Assembly: GCA_002162685.1 (NCBI GenBank)
Contig: MAAQ01000014.1
Span: forward strand, 1 to 64,000
Source: Flavobacteriales bacterium 33_180_T64
GTDB lineage: Bacteria; Bacteroidota; Bacteroidia; Flavobacteriales; Flavobacteriaceae
Direction of reading: 5' to 3'
DNA: 64,000 nucleotides
Positions within the stretch are counted from its first letter, which is position 1. Each line of letters starts with the position of its first letter. Under the pieces are notes generated by a model that worked only from the letters and a program-made list of their open reading frames with translations, was not told the origin of the DNA and ran no database searches. The position numbers were made by a program, and so were the translations under genes. Positions 28,224 to 40,147 of this stretch are shown here, in pieces.

Positions 28224-30692
28224 TCTATTTAAGGTTTTGATTTTTAAATATTCCATGTTATTTGCTTCTGTTTCAAATTCAATTTGTAGCGTTTCATTAG
28301 GCATTAAATCAAAATAATTATCACTAAAATGACCTTTGGTATTGGTGTATAAAAATACATTTTTTTGAAGGGTTGTGCTTTTTAATGTGATTTGAAACCC
28401 GCTATTAATTTTTGTAATTGTTTGTTCTATTGGTGCTTTTTTTAGTTTTAAGTCTTTAGGTTTAGCTAAGTAAAAATAGGAATAGGAGTCATTAAATAAT
28501 GTAGTAATTATTACTTCATCCTTATTAATATCTAGTGCTTTTAAATCTTGCTTATGGATTAATGTGCTTGAGCTGCCTTTAATGTTAGAATGGATTGAGC
28601 TTCCCATAATAAGTTTTCCGTTAAAATTTATCATTTGAATTCTGAAAGAACCTTCTATGGTATCCAATCCATCATTTATTATATATGTTTTTAAAGTGTC
28701 ATTTTTAATCACATTTGATACCAATACATTCTCAAAACTCTTTTTAGCGTGATAGTGTAATGCTTTCCAATTTCCGAAGTGATCAATACTCGACCAAGAC
28801 ACAGCTGGCCAACAATCATTTAATTGCCAATAGAGAGTTCCCATATTATATGGTTTAGCTCTGCGATGAGCTTCAATGCCTTTTGTGACTCCATAAGCTT
28901 GTAATAACTGACTTACATATACGTAGTCTTCAGGAGTGTTAGGAACAGGGAAATCACGCTTCATATACTCGTCAATGAGTTGAAATCCACGACCATGTTT
29001 TTGATGCTTTTTAAAGCCTTCAGAATCGATCTCAATAGAATCACTCTGATTGATATAGCGAATGGCTGCATAATTTGGAAACGACTGAAACCCAAACTCA
29101 CTCATAAATCGTGGGACATTATTTTCTAAATGTTCAAATGGGTAAGCATCATGCCAAATCCACCAATCGTGAGCGTCACCTTCTGTTTTATATTTAGGAT
29201 TGCCACGACCATATCTTGGCGACGATTCCCAGTAATCTGTGTCTGTTAGTTGACTTACCGTATTAGGTAAAATAGAATCAAATACTTTGAGGTAACTATT
29301 CCAAATATCATCTTTTTCTTCATCACTTCTATTAGCTTTCCAACCCCAGCGATGCCAACCTTCAGAACTTTCATTATTGCCACACCATAATACTATTGAA
29401 GCATGGTTTCGTAAGCGTGTAATATTTTGAGAAGCTTCACGTTGCACATTATTAAGAAAGTCTTTGTCACCAGGATACATAGCGCAAGCAAACATGAAGT
29501 CTTGCCATAATAGGATGCCTTTTTCATCACATAAATTGTAGAAAATGTCATTTTCATAAATACCACCACCCCAAACTCTAAGCATATTCATATTCGCATC
29601 TACAACATCGTTAAGTAGTTTTTTGTAATGTAGATTAGAGACTTGATTTTGCATACTATTTTGAGGAATGTAATTTGCACCTTTCATGTAAACCGGAATA
29701 CCATTGATTTTAAAATAAAACGATTCTCCTTTAGTGTCTTTCTCATTAACCAATTCAATAGTTCGCAGCCCTTTTTTTACTGAAATACTGTCAAGGATTT
29801 TATTGTCATCGCGAACAACAACCTTAATGTCGTATAAATAAGGTTCGCCAAGGTTGTGAGGCCACCAAAATTTTGGGTTTTGGATTTTGATATCTATAGG
29901 ATTAAGGGTGTATTTGAGCTCCTTTTGTTTATTTTCATATGTTTTGTTTAATTTTCCATTGATATAAATATCATAGTCTAATTCCTTGTGGTCAATTCTT
30001 TCTTCGTTAAGTTTAATTCTTAGATAGGCAAATTCAGTATTTAAATCAAGTTGTTCAGCATAAATATCTACTAATTTGAAGTCATCCCATGCCTCTAGAT
30101 TTATAGATCGCCAAATACCACTCGTATTGAGTTTTGGTCCCCAATCCCAGCCATATTGAAACTGTGCTTTTCTCGTAAAAATGCGATTGCCTTCTGGAAG
30201 CTGGTAATTTAATTTTGTTTTCTCTTGTGCTTCGGAAATGGATGTGCGTTCAAATACAATGTGTAAATCATTTTGAGATTTTAGAGCAGGTTTTACGTTA
30301 ACCGTAAATTCTCTGAATGCATTATTGGTTTCAAGAATCAAACTATCATTTAAAAATACAGAAGCATAAGTGTCTAAGCCTTCAAAATGGAGTTCAATGT
30401 GTTTCTTTTCTAAGGTTTCTTTATCTACGAAAAAACTTGTGCTGTATTCCCAATCGGTTTCTGAAATCCATTGCAGGCTATCTTCATTTGCTTTAATAAA
30501 AGGATGATTTATAAGTTTGTTGTCTAGCAAATCAGAATGCACATTCCCAGGAACTATTGCCGATTTCCAAATCGAATCGTTAACAGCTTTGAAAGACCAG
30601 TCACTATGTAAATCAATGCTTAGAGGAATCTCATGTTTAGGCTGGCAGCTCATTAGAGTGATTAGAAAAATGATACAAAAACTATGCTTCAT
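28212..30692 (-). CDS. Beta-mannosidase, GH2 family lipoprotein
   Basis: Lipobox LMSC; FQYGWDWGPKLNTSGIWR, NMLRVWGGGIYENDIFYNLCDEKGILLWQDFMFAC, WCGNNE. Confidence 0.93.
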   Translation of the reverse strand: MKHSFCIIFLITLMSCQPKHEIPLSIDLHSDWSFKAVNDSIWKSAIVPGNVHSDLLDNKLINHPFIKANEDSLQWISETDWEYSTSFFVDKETLEKKHIELHFEGLDTYASVFLNDSLILETNNAFREFTVNVKPALKSQNDLHIVFERTSISEAQEKTKLNYQLPEGNRIFTRKAQFQYGWDWGPKLNTSGIWRSINLEAWDDFKLVDIYAEQLDLNTEFAYLRIKLNEERIDHKELDYDIYINGKLNKTYENKQKELKYTLNPIDIKIQNPKFWWPHNLGEPYLYDIKVVVRDDNKILDSISVKKGLRTIELVNEKDTKGESFYFKINGIPVYMKGANYIPQNSMQNQVSNLHYKKLLNDVVDANMNMLRVWGGGIYENDIFYNLCDEKGILLWQDFMFACAMYPGDKDFLNNVQREASQNITRLRNHASIVLWCGNNESSEGWHRWGWKANRSDEEKDDIWNSYLKVFDSILPNTVSQLTDTDYWESSPRYGRGNPKYKTEGDAHDWWIWHDAYPFEHLENNVPRFMSEFGFQSFPNYAAIRYINQSDSIEIDSEGFKKHQKHGRGFQLIDEYMKRDFPVPNTPEDYVYVSQLLQAYGVTKGIEAHRRAKPYNMGTLYWQLNDCWPAVSWSSIDHFGNWKALHYHAKKSFENVLVSNVIKNDTLKTYIINDGLDTIEGSFRIQMINFNGKLIMGSSIHSNIKGSSSTLIHKQDLKALDINKDEVIITTLFNDSYSYFYLAKPKDLKLKKAPIEQTITKINSGFQITLKSTTLQKNVFLYTNTKGHFSDNYFDLMPNETLQIEFETEANNMEYLKIKTLNRLID

Positions 30693-31389
30693 TATTAATT
30701 GCTTTTAAAATGGCTTTAATTTCTTTTGTGCTAGATACTGTTTGAGGGATGCTTCCAAAATATTCTGAAGACTTAGTATTGATGACTTCAGAGGCAGAGG
30801 CATGAATCTCATCAAAACCTTCTGCTTTAAATGCTTTAACATTTTTAGAAGAAATTCCACTTCCAACTAAAATAGTGATCCTCTTTTTAGCTTGTTGTTT
30901 TAGCTTTTTTAAGAGATCTAAGCCTTGGGCAGCTTTTGGCTGTTGTCCAGAAGTTAAAATACGATCAATTCCTAAATCAATAAGTTGCTCTAAAGTAATC
31001 ATAGGATTTGGAACCATATCAAAGGCACGATGAAAGGTAAATGGTAACGGTTTTGATAACTCGACAAGTTCACGAGTTCTTGTAATGTCAATCGTATTAT
31101 CAGGATTTAAAATTCCTGAAACAATTCCATGACAACCAAGAGATTTGCAAATTTTGATATTGTTTTTGATGATTTCAAATTCGTCTTCAGTATAACAAAA
31201 ATTACCACTTCTTGGTCTGATTAATACGAAGGTTTCAATATCTAAATTTGAAGTTACTTGCTTAACTAAACCATAACTAGGTGTGATGCCGCCAATAAAT
31301 AATTCACTACAGAGTTCGATGCGTTGCGCTCCAGCGTTTTGAGCATTTTTAGCCGATTGGTATGAGTTGGCACAGATTTCTAAGAGCAT
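30682..31389 (-). CDS. cutC: CutC family protein
   Basis: LEICANSYQSAKNAQNAGAQRIELCSELFIGGITPSYGL, FHRAFDM, RILTSGQQPKAAQG. Confidence 0.95.
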   Translation of the reverse strand: MLLEICANSYQSAKNAQNAGAQRIELCSELFIGGITPSYGLVKQVTSNLDIETFVLIRPRSGNFCYTEDEFEIIKNNIKICKSLGCHGIVSGILNPDNTIDITRTRELVELSKPLPFTFHRAFDMVPNPMITLEQLIDLGIDRILTSGQQPKAAQGLDLLKKLKQQAKKRITILVGSGISSKNVKAFKAEGFDEIHASASEVINTKSSEYFGSIPQTVSSTKEIKAILKAINNEA

Positions 31390-31390
31390 A

Positions 31391-33676
31391 TTAATTTACT
31401 ATTATTTCGTCAATAAATGTCCAAGCCTTATTGCCAGCGCCTTGTTTTTTGTCTGGGATGATGCCAAAGTTGGGGACAATTATATTAATATATCTTGCTT
31501 TGCGAATGGTATTGGTTTTTACGTTCAGAATTAAATCGTTAGAGGTTTTTATCTTCTCATAAAACGTTATATACTCAGCTTCTATATCAGTTTTGTGTCT
31601 GATTTTTAATTCTTTAGGAGCATAAATCCATTGCCCATTGCTATTGTAGAATCTAGTTTCAAAAGAATTAATCTCAGTTACCTCTCCCAAATCAATGGTA
31701 ATCTCAATATCTTCTCCCCAAAAGCCTAACCACTCTTTGTCTCCATAACGCGTATTGCTTCCTGAAATGCCATTTATTAAGCCTTTAGGCCCACTTCCCG
31801 AGTAAGAGCTATGAGGTGTTTTGTTAATAGTGATTTTTTTACCAACGGCTTTATGGTAATTAATAGTTTCAGAAAAGATATTTCCTAAGCGTTTTTCAGA
31901 ATCAAAAACAGCGGCTTTAATATTTGTGTTTTTAGTAATAGAAATAGGCTTAGTGTAAATTTCAGAAGTTAGTGTTGGTTCGTTATTGTCTAAAGTGTAT
32001 CTAATCGTTTTATCTTTAATAGTAGATGAAAGCGTATAAGATGTTGTTTTGTTTTCTGAAATGAGCTCACCTGAAATTTCATATAAATGATTTGCGTAAT
32101 TAATATCCAAAGCATCTAGGCGTTTATTAAAATACTCTACGCGTTTTACAAAATCACTATAGTTTTTATTACTGCTTTGAGACCAGACCACTTCACTCAT
32201 AGCAAGTATTCTGGGAAAGGCCATATATTCAACTTGATCTTCGGTAGACATGTATTCTGTCCAAATATTACCTTGAGCACCTAAAATGTATTTAGCTTCT
32301 TCTTTATTTAATTCTAATGGAATAGGATTAAAGTCATACACTTTTTCTAATGGAAGAAATCCGCCAATCGCTGTAGGTTCATCTGGATTTGTAGATTGGT
32401 AGTAGTCAAAGTAACAATGTGAGGTTGGTGTCATTACGACATTGTGTTTTTGCTTTGCCGCTTTTACAGCGCCTTTAGTTCCTCGCCAAGACATTACTGT
32501 AGCATTTGGTGCTAATCCGCCTTCAAGGATTTCATCCCAGCCAATAATTTGTTTGCCTTTTGAGTTAAGATATTTTTCAATACGAGTGATGAAATAGTTT
32601 TGTAATTCGTGTTCGTTTTTTAAGTTTTCTGTTTTAATACGGTTTTGGCAATGTTGGCAAGTCTTCCATTTGGTTTTAGGTGCTTCGTCACCACCAATAT
32701 GAATATACTCACTTGGAAAAAGCGCTATAACTTCGTCTAATACATCTTCTAAAAAAACAAATGTTTCATCTTTAGAGCAGTAAATAGGATCAAAAACACC
32801 CCATTTTGTAGCGACATTAACTTGTTCTCCAGTGCAGCTTAAATTTGGATATGCAGCAATAGCAGCTTGCGCATGTCCTGGTAATTCAATTTCGGGAATA
32901 ACAGTGACATGGCGCGATTGAGCATAGGAAACAATTTCTTTAACTTCTTCTTGTGTGTAAAATCCGCCATAACGTTTCTTATCAAATTGATGAGGTTGGT
33001 CACTATAATGTCCAATTAAAGTTTCATTCCTATAAGCGGCAACCTCTTGAAGTTTTGGGTATTTTTTAATTTCAATGCGCCATCCTTGATCTTCAGTTAG
33101 ATGCCAGTGGAAAGTGTTCATTTTAAGCATTGCGAGTGCATCAATATATTTTTTAATGAAGTCTACCGAAAATAAATGCCTTCCAACATCAAGATGCATT
33201 CCGCGATATTTAAATTGAGGAGCATCAGTAATAGTCATACATTGGATGCTTATTTTTTCTTCGGAAAGTGAACCGTTTTCAAATGCTTCAGGTAGTAATT
33301 GTCGTAATGTTTGAACAGCATAAAAGGCGCCTTGGTCTGTTTTAGCTCTGATTTTTATTTGATACGGAAGGATTTCAAGCGTATAGCCCTCTGTGTTTTC
33401 AATAGTTTCATCGAGAATAAATTGAATGTCGTTGTTGTTATCTAATTCAATATTGCTATGGTCTTCAATGTAGTTTTTTAAGAATTCAGCAGAAATTTTA
33501 AAGGTGTTATCATAGGACAGTGCAACCTTGCTATTGAGTGCAAAATATCCATCTCTAATAGTTTGGTTATTTGGAATTGGAATGATTTGTGGAATTTTAG
33601 TAGTATACTCTTCAGATTTACAACTGAATAAAAAGCTGATAAAAACACTGAAGACTACAATTTTTTTGAAAGACAT
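31391..33676 (-). CDS. Beta-N-acetylhexosaminidase, GH20, lipoprotein
   Basis: KYRGMHLDVGRHLFSVDFIKKYID, FHWHLTEDQGWRIEI, HIGGDEAPKTKW. Confidence 0.95.
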   Translation of the reverse strand: MSFKKIVVFSVFISFLFSCKSEEYTTKIPQIIPIPNNQTIRDGYFALNSKVALSYDNTFKISAEFLKNYIEDHSNIELDNNNDIQFILDETIENTEGYTLEILPYQIKIRAKTDQGAFYAVQTLRQLLPEAFENGSLSEEKISIQCMTITDAPQFKYRGMHLDVGRHLFSVDFIKKYIDALAMLKMNTFHWHLTEDQGWRIEIKKYPKLQEVAAYRNETLIGHYSDQPHQFDKKRYGGFYTQEEVKEIVSYAQSRHVTVIPEIELPGHAQAAIAAYPNLSCTGEQVNVATKWGVFDPIYCSKDETFVFLEDVLDEVIALFPSEYIHIGGDEAPKTKWKTCQHCQNRIKTENLKNEHELQNYFITRIEKYLNSKGKQIIGWDEILEGGLAPNATVMSWRGTKGAVKAAKQKHNVVMTPTSHCYFDYYQSTNPDEPTAIGGFLPLEKVYDFNPIPLELNKEEAKYILGAQGNIWTEYMSTEDQVEYMAFPRILAMSEVVWSQSSNKNYSDFVKRVEYFNKRLDALDINYANHLYEISGELISENKTTSYTLSSTIKDKTIRYTLDNNEPTLTSEIYTKPISITKNTNIKAAVFDSEKRLGNIFSETINYHKAVGKKITINKTPHSSYSGSGPKGLINGISGSNTRYGDKEWLGFWGEDIEITIDLGEVTEINSFETRFYNSNGQWIYAPKELKIRHKTDIEAEYITFYEKIKTSNDLILNVKTNTIRKARYINIIVPNFGIIPDKKQGAGNKAWTFIDEIIVN

Positions 33677-33718
33677 TTTAGTATATTAGATGCTTTAAAT
33701 ATAAGGTAAAAAAGATAA

Positions 33719-35734
<2,016 letters not shown>

Positions 35735-35798
35735 AACTCCTACAATAACTGAATTTAAATCGATTAAATGCGTTTTTATTCGTTTACATGTATTTTTT

Positions 35799-36575
35799 TT
35801 GTATGTTTGTTGCGTTGCTAATGAGCAAGTTATGAGCATAAAAAAAATTTTAGGAATTCTACTTATACTATTGAGTATATTGTTTTTGGGATTGCAGTCT
35901 TTAGGGCGTGAGCTTGATGCTTTTGGAATAAAGGCTTTGGCGATGTTTATGCTTACTGTGTATTATATTTTTACAGTAAAGAAAAAGCATATTCTTTTCC
36001 TGTTATTTGTAATTATATATGCATCAGCCGAGATTCATAATTACTTGACTTATAATGTGCTTCCGCCTGATGGTTCTGAAATAGATATACATTATGTCTT
36101 AGGCAATTTGCTATATGTTTTAGCGTATGTGTTTTTAATTGCCAGAATTTTTTCGATAATGAATTTTAAAAGGGCTATTTCAAAATTTCCACTTCAATCA
36201 TTATTGCTTTTTGTTTTAGGAATATTTGTGGTAAATATGATTACAGATTTATCTGTGCCAGAGATTGAGTATGATTACTCTTATGCTGTGGAGATGGTGT
36301 ATAATACAGTAATTATGTTTTTAGTGTGTTTGGCTTTGATTAATTATATGTATAATGATACCAAAAAGTCAATGAATCTTCTTATAGGTGCAATTTGTAT
36401 TGTGTTTTCGGAGGTTATACAAATAGCTTATTATTATATTACAGATTTAGATAATACACTAAGTGTTATATATTCATTCTTTTTAGTTGGAGCTTTTGTT
36501 TTCTTTTATCTACAATCTAGATTAACTCAAGAGTATAATACGATTTATGAGGAGCAACAAGATTTAAAAGTTTAA
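35799..36575 (+). CDS. YhhN-like multi-pass membrane protein (start probably MSIKKILGI at 35832)
   Basis: About eight TM helices; same length and topology as 37091..37867; TATGTTTG -7 box at 35799. Confidence 0.6.
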   Translation: MYVCCVANEQVMSIKKILGILLILLSILFLGLQSLGRELDAFGIKALAMFMLTVYYIFTVKKKHILFLLFVIIYASAEIHNYLTYNVLPPDGSEIDIHYVLGNLLYVLAYVFLIARIFSIMNFKRAISKFPLQSLLLFVLGIFVVNMITDLSVPEIEYDYSYAVEMVYNTVIMFLVCLALINYMYNDTKKSMNLLIGAICIVFSEVIQIAYYYITDLDNTLSVIYSFFLVGAFVFFYLQSRLTQEYNTIYEEQQDLKV

Positions 36576-36953
36576 TTTCTTTCCTATTATTGGGATATCT
36601 TTTTTATAGATGTAAATTACAGTTAGAGCCAGTAAAAATGTTGTTATAGCGGTATAAAATAATATGCCACCATCATTATTTATCTCGATTCCCAATTTTG
36701 TAAGATGCATCATAATGGCGCCTCCAATGATACCTAATGTTATTATTGCTCCAGCCCAAGCTGTTTTTCTAAATAAAAGTAAGAGGCCTGCAATAAGTTC
36801 GATGATACCAATTCCAATTCTACCAATAGGTTCTAAACCTACTTTTGTGAAAATATATACGCTGTCTACGTGTGCTGTAAACTTAAATCTTAAAGTCTGT
36901 ATTAAAATTAAAGCGATGATAATTCTTAATAATAATGGAATGTGTTTTTTCAT
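36564..36953 (-). CDS. DoxX-like membrane protein
   Basis: Four-TM 129 aa protein, RIGIGIIELIAGLLLLFRKTAWAGA. Confidence 0.8.
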   Translation of the reverse strand: MKKHIPLLLRIIIALILIQTLRFKFTAHVDSVYIFTKVGLEPIGRIGIGIIELIAGLLLLFRKTAWAGAIITLGIIGGAIMMHLTKLGIEINNDGGILFYTAITTFLLALTVIYIYKKDIPIIGKKLNF

Positions 36954-37090
36954 AATATAAAGTGTATTGTTTATTAGACGATTATTAATTTAAAACATAC
37001 ATAAATATAAAAAAATCGATAAAACGCACGATAATTTCGTTAAAATGCGTATTTTTAATATATTTACATTATCTGATTATAAAATCTACC

Positions 37091-37867
37091 ATGCGAAAAA
37101 AATATAAATTAAAGCCAAATATGGCATTAGTTATCGTTTTAGTCCTACTCTTACTGAGTAGCTCTATAGCAGTATATTTTGATTTTATTATTGTATCTAA
37201 AATAGCAAAACTTATTTCAGTAACAATTTTGCTTACTTTTTATTTTTGTCAATTAAATAAAATGGCAAATGTATTTCTAACGATTTTTTTTGTGTTTTTT
37301 ATTGGAGATGCGTTTTCTGTTTTTGAGTTTGGAGATCTGGCTTATAAGCTATCGAAATCGATGTATATTGGAGCTTATCTGTTATTGGTTTTTGTGCTTT
37401 TAGGGAAATTAAAAAAAGTTAAATTTGAAGGCTTAGTAACAGTATATCTAGTATTAGTTTTACTATTAAACACTTATTTTTTATATGCGCTTTATAGTGT
37501 TGCGAAAGAAAATTTTGTAGACACTATAAACTTAGTCTTATACATCTGTCATGGGATTACTTTAATCGCTATGATGTATTTTGCTTTTGCAGTATATTTG
37601 AGTAGGGAAACTGCACAATCTATAACGTTTTTATTAATGGTGTTCTGTTTTGTGTTTTCCAATGCTCTAAATTATATCTGTAATCTATATGTTTATTATT
37701 GGATTTTTGAGGTTTTTGAAGGGGTATTACATACTTCTGGTTTATTCTTGCTTTATAAATATGTATACGATCACCATACGAATAGAAATAGTGATAAACG
37801 TATTAATCTAACAGCGTATTTTGTGCCAACTACCAATAAATTACGTGAAATTAGAGTGAATTTTTAA
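37091..37867 (+). CDS. YhhN-like multi-pass membrane protein, likely paralog of 35799..36575
   Basis: 258 aa multi-TM protein with matching length and topology. Confidence 0.6.
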   Translation: MRKKYKLKPNMALVIVLVLLLLSSSIAVYFDFIIVSKIAKLISVTILLTFYFCQLNKMANVFLTIFFVFFIGDAFSVFEFGDLAYKLSKSMYIGAYLLLVFVLLGKLKKVKFEGLVTVYLVLVLLLNTYFLYALYSVAKENFVDTINLVLYICHGITLIAMMYFAFAVYLSRETAQSITFLLMVFCFVFSNALNYICNLYVYYWIFEVFEGVLHTSGLFLLYKYVYDHHTNRNSDKRINLTAYFVPTTNKLREIRVNF

Positions 37868-37881
37868 TTGTATCAATTAGA

Positions 37882-38793
37882 TTACACAATAATAGATGTC
37901 CCGTTTGCTGATTTATTTTTATCTGTATCAAAGTAAAAATCTATTTTTCCTAGATTAATTCCGTAGCAACCTACTTGGTTTACAAGTAAATTTTTTCCTT
38001 CAGAATTTTTTACAACTGTGGGTTTCTTTAAAAATGTATGAGTGTGACCTCCAATAATTAAATCAATATCCTTTGTCGTTTCAGCTAATTTAAGATCACT
38101 AATTTTTTCTGAGTCATTTCTATAATTATAGCCCAAATGCGATAGGCATATAATAAGATCACATTGTTCATCGTTTTTTAGTATTCTTGTCATTTCTTGT
38201 GTGCTTTCAGTAGGGTCAAGATATACAGTTTCTTTGTACATTTTTTTGCCTACAAGCCCATCGAGTTCAATGCCTAAACCGAAAATTCCAATTTTAATTC
38301 CGTCTTTAATAATAATACGATACGGTTTTACATGTGTATCCATTATAGTATTAGAAAAATCATAATTTGCAGAAACAAAATCAAATTTTGCATGAGGTAA
38401 TTGCGCATAGAGGCCTTCAATGCCATTATCAAAATCGTGATTTCCAATAGTAGCAACATCGTACTTTAGCATGCTCATAAGCTTAAATTCTAATTCACCA
38501 CCATAATAGTTAAAGTATGGTGTGCCTTGAAATATATCTCCAGCATCTAATAATAATGTATTTGGATTCTTTTTTCTAATGCCTTCTATTAAACTAGCAC
38601 GCCTAGCAACACCACCTTGATTAGGGTTTCTTCCGTTGTCAGGACCAAATGCATCAATATGGCTATGTACATCATTAGTATGTAATATTGTGATTTTTTT
38701 TGATGCTGTAGCAAATGATGATAAACCCATTCCGCCAAGACCAATTAAAGTCGAAGCTGCAGCTGTTTGTTGTATAAACTCTCTTCTTTTCAT
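37882..38793 (-). CDS. 5'-nucleotidase-type metallophosphatase domain protein with Tat-like signal
   Basis: MKRREFIQQTAAAS; ILHTNDVHSHIDAFGPD, LDAGDIFQGTPYFN, IGNHDFDNG, GGHTHTF. Confidence 0.93.
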   Translation of the reverse strand: MKRREFIQQTAAASTLIGLGGMGLSSFATASKKITILHTNDVHSHIDAFGPDNGRNPNQGGVARRASLIEGIRKKNPNTLLLDAGDIFQGTPYFNYYGGELEFKLMSMLKYDVATIGNHDFDNGIEGLYAQLPHAKFDFVSANYDFSNTIMDTHVKPYRIIIKDGIKIGIFGLGIELDGLVGKKMYKETVYLDPTESTQEMTRILKNDEQCDLIICLSHLGYNYRNDSEKISDLKLAETTKDIDLIIGGHTHTFLKKPTVVKNSEGKNLLVNQVGCYGINLGKIDFYFDTDKNKSANGTSIIV

Positions 38794-38797
38794 TTAA

Positions 38798-39556
38798 TTA
38801 ATTTTTTAGCTGAATAAATCGGTTGTCAATAGCAGGATTGAGTGTATCTATTTTTTTAAAATAATCTATAAGCACATTACGTATTTTATAATCTAGCATA
38901 TATAGGCTATCATTTGTTTTAAAGAAATCCATGTGATCACCACCACTATATAGGTAGTCGTTTGTAGCTACGTTATAAGTTGTATTGAAATCTATCGGAC
39001 TTCCATTAAGTCCGGCAGATTTGAAATTACCATCATTGTCTAATACAATGTTTAGCCTAGAAATAGGATGTGCGCGTTTCGCTTTTACTAAATATTCAAT
39101 GAGCTCTTGAACTTGAGCGCCTTTTAGTTTTACCACAACTACAGAATTATCAAAAGGCATGATTTCATAAGCGGTTCTACTAGTGATATTTCCTTTAGAA
39201 ATTATAGCTCTAATACCACCATGATTTAAGAGTACAAAATCTATATCTTCACCAGTTCTACTTTTAAAAACGGGGTTTGATTCATAATATACTGCATCTG
39301 CCATCATATTTCCGATAGCAGTATTATACTCGCCATCTGATTTAGAGTAGGTGTCTGCAGCATATGCTAAGATGCTATCTAAATTTTTATTAACGTTCTC
39401 ACGATACGGCTTGATAAAGGCTTCAATATCTTGATTAATAGCTAAGCTATCAGAAATGTTTATTTGCTTCCCTTCAATTTTATTGAGGCGATAATCTTGC
39501 TTACATGAGCAAAACGCAATTAGAGTTACAAATAGTATTAAGTGTTTATAATTCAT
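38798..39556 (-). CDS. 5'-nucleotidase C-terminal domain lipoprotein
   Basis: Lipobox AFCSC; GNMMADAVYYES, LNHGGIRAIISKGNIT, YSGGDHMDFF. Confidence 0.92.
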   Translation of the reverse strand: MNYKHLILFVTLIAFCSCKQDYRLNKIEGKQINISDSLAINQDIEAFIKPYRENVNKNLDSILAYAADTYSKSDGEYNTAIGNMMADAVYYESNPVFKSRTGEDIDFVLLNHGGIRAIISKGNITSRTAYEIMPFDNSVVVVKLKGAQVQELIEYLVKAKRAHPISRLNIVLDNDGNFKSAGLNGSPIDFNTTYNVATNDYLYSGGDHMDFFKTNDSLYMLDYKIRNVLIDYFKKIDTLNPAIDNRFIQLKN

Positions 39557-39628
39557 AGATTTTATTATGAAAAGTTTGCAATAACGTACGATGTGTTTTT
39601 ACTACATTTGTACAAAGCATAAATATAA

Positions 39629-40147
39629 ATGATTTTAAAAGCATTTAAGAAAAAATCAAACCAAAAATACATCAATAAATTGTTAACAGCTAGAAGTGTT
39701 GCAGTAAGTAATGTGAAAATGAGTACGGTAGGTTTAATTTTAAATGTTAGTGAGTTTTCAGATTTTGAAGTTTTTAGGTCCTTTTTTAAGAGTTTAGAAA
39801 TTCAACAAGCAAAGGTGAAAATTATTGCTTTTGTTGAAGACCCAAAAGATTCTAATGAACTTTGGGATACGTATTTTAATCCGAAAGATTTTGGATGGAA
39901 AGGAAAAATAAACAATAGCGACTTACAAACATTTATTGATACAAAGTTTGATGTGTTAATTAGCTTTTATAAAGCGAGTTATTTAGAGCTTAATTTAATA
40001 ACAGCCTTATCAAAAGCGAACTTTAAAGTAGGTTTAACGAATGAAGACCAAAGGCTATATGACTTAATAATAGATGTGAAACCTAAAGAATTTTCACTCT
40101 TTAAAGACGAATTGAAAAAATATTTAACAGTTTTAAAAAAAATATAA
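39629..40147 (+). CDS. Conserved flavobacterial protein (DUF6913-like)
   Basis: 172 aa ORF with overlapping stop/start to dapA; TACATTTG -7 box at 39603. Confidence 0.7.
   Translation: MILKAFKKKSNQKYINKLLTARSVAVSNVKMSTVGLILNVSEFSDFEVFRSFFKSLEIQQAKVKIIAFVEDPKDSNELWDTYFNPKDFGWKGKINNSDLQTFIDTKFDVLISFYKASYLELNLITALSKANFKVGLTNEDQRLYDLIIDVKPKEFSLFKDELKKYLTVLKKI

Noticed and set aside
38798-39556. Split 5'-nucleotidase as a frameshifted pseudogene
   Set aside because: Each half has its own export signal and complete domain, and the domain order is reversed relative to a single fused gene, so a simple frameshift cannot explain it.
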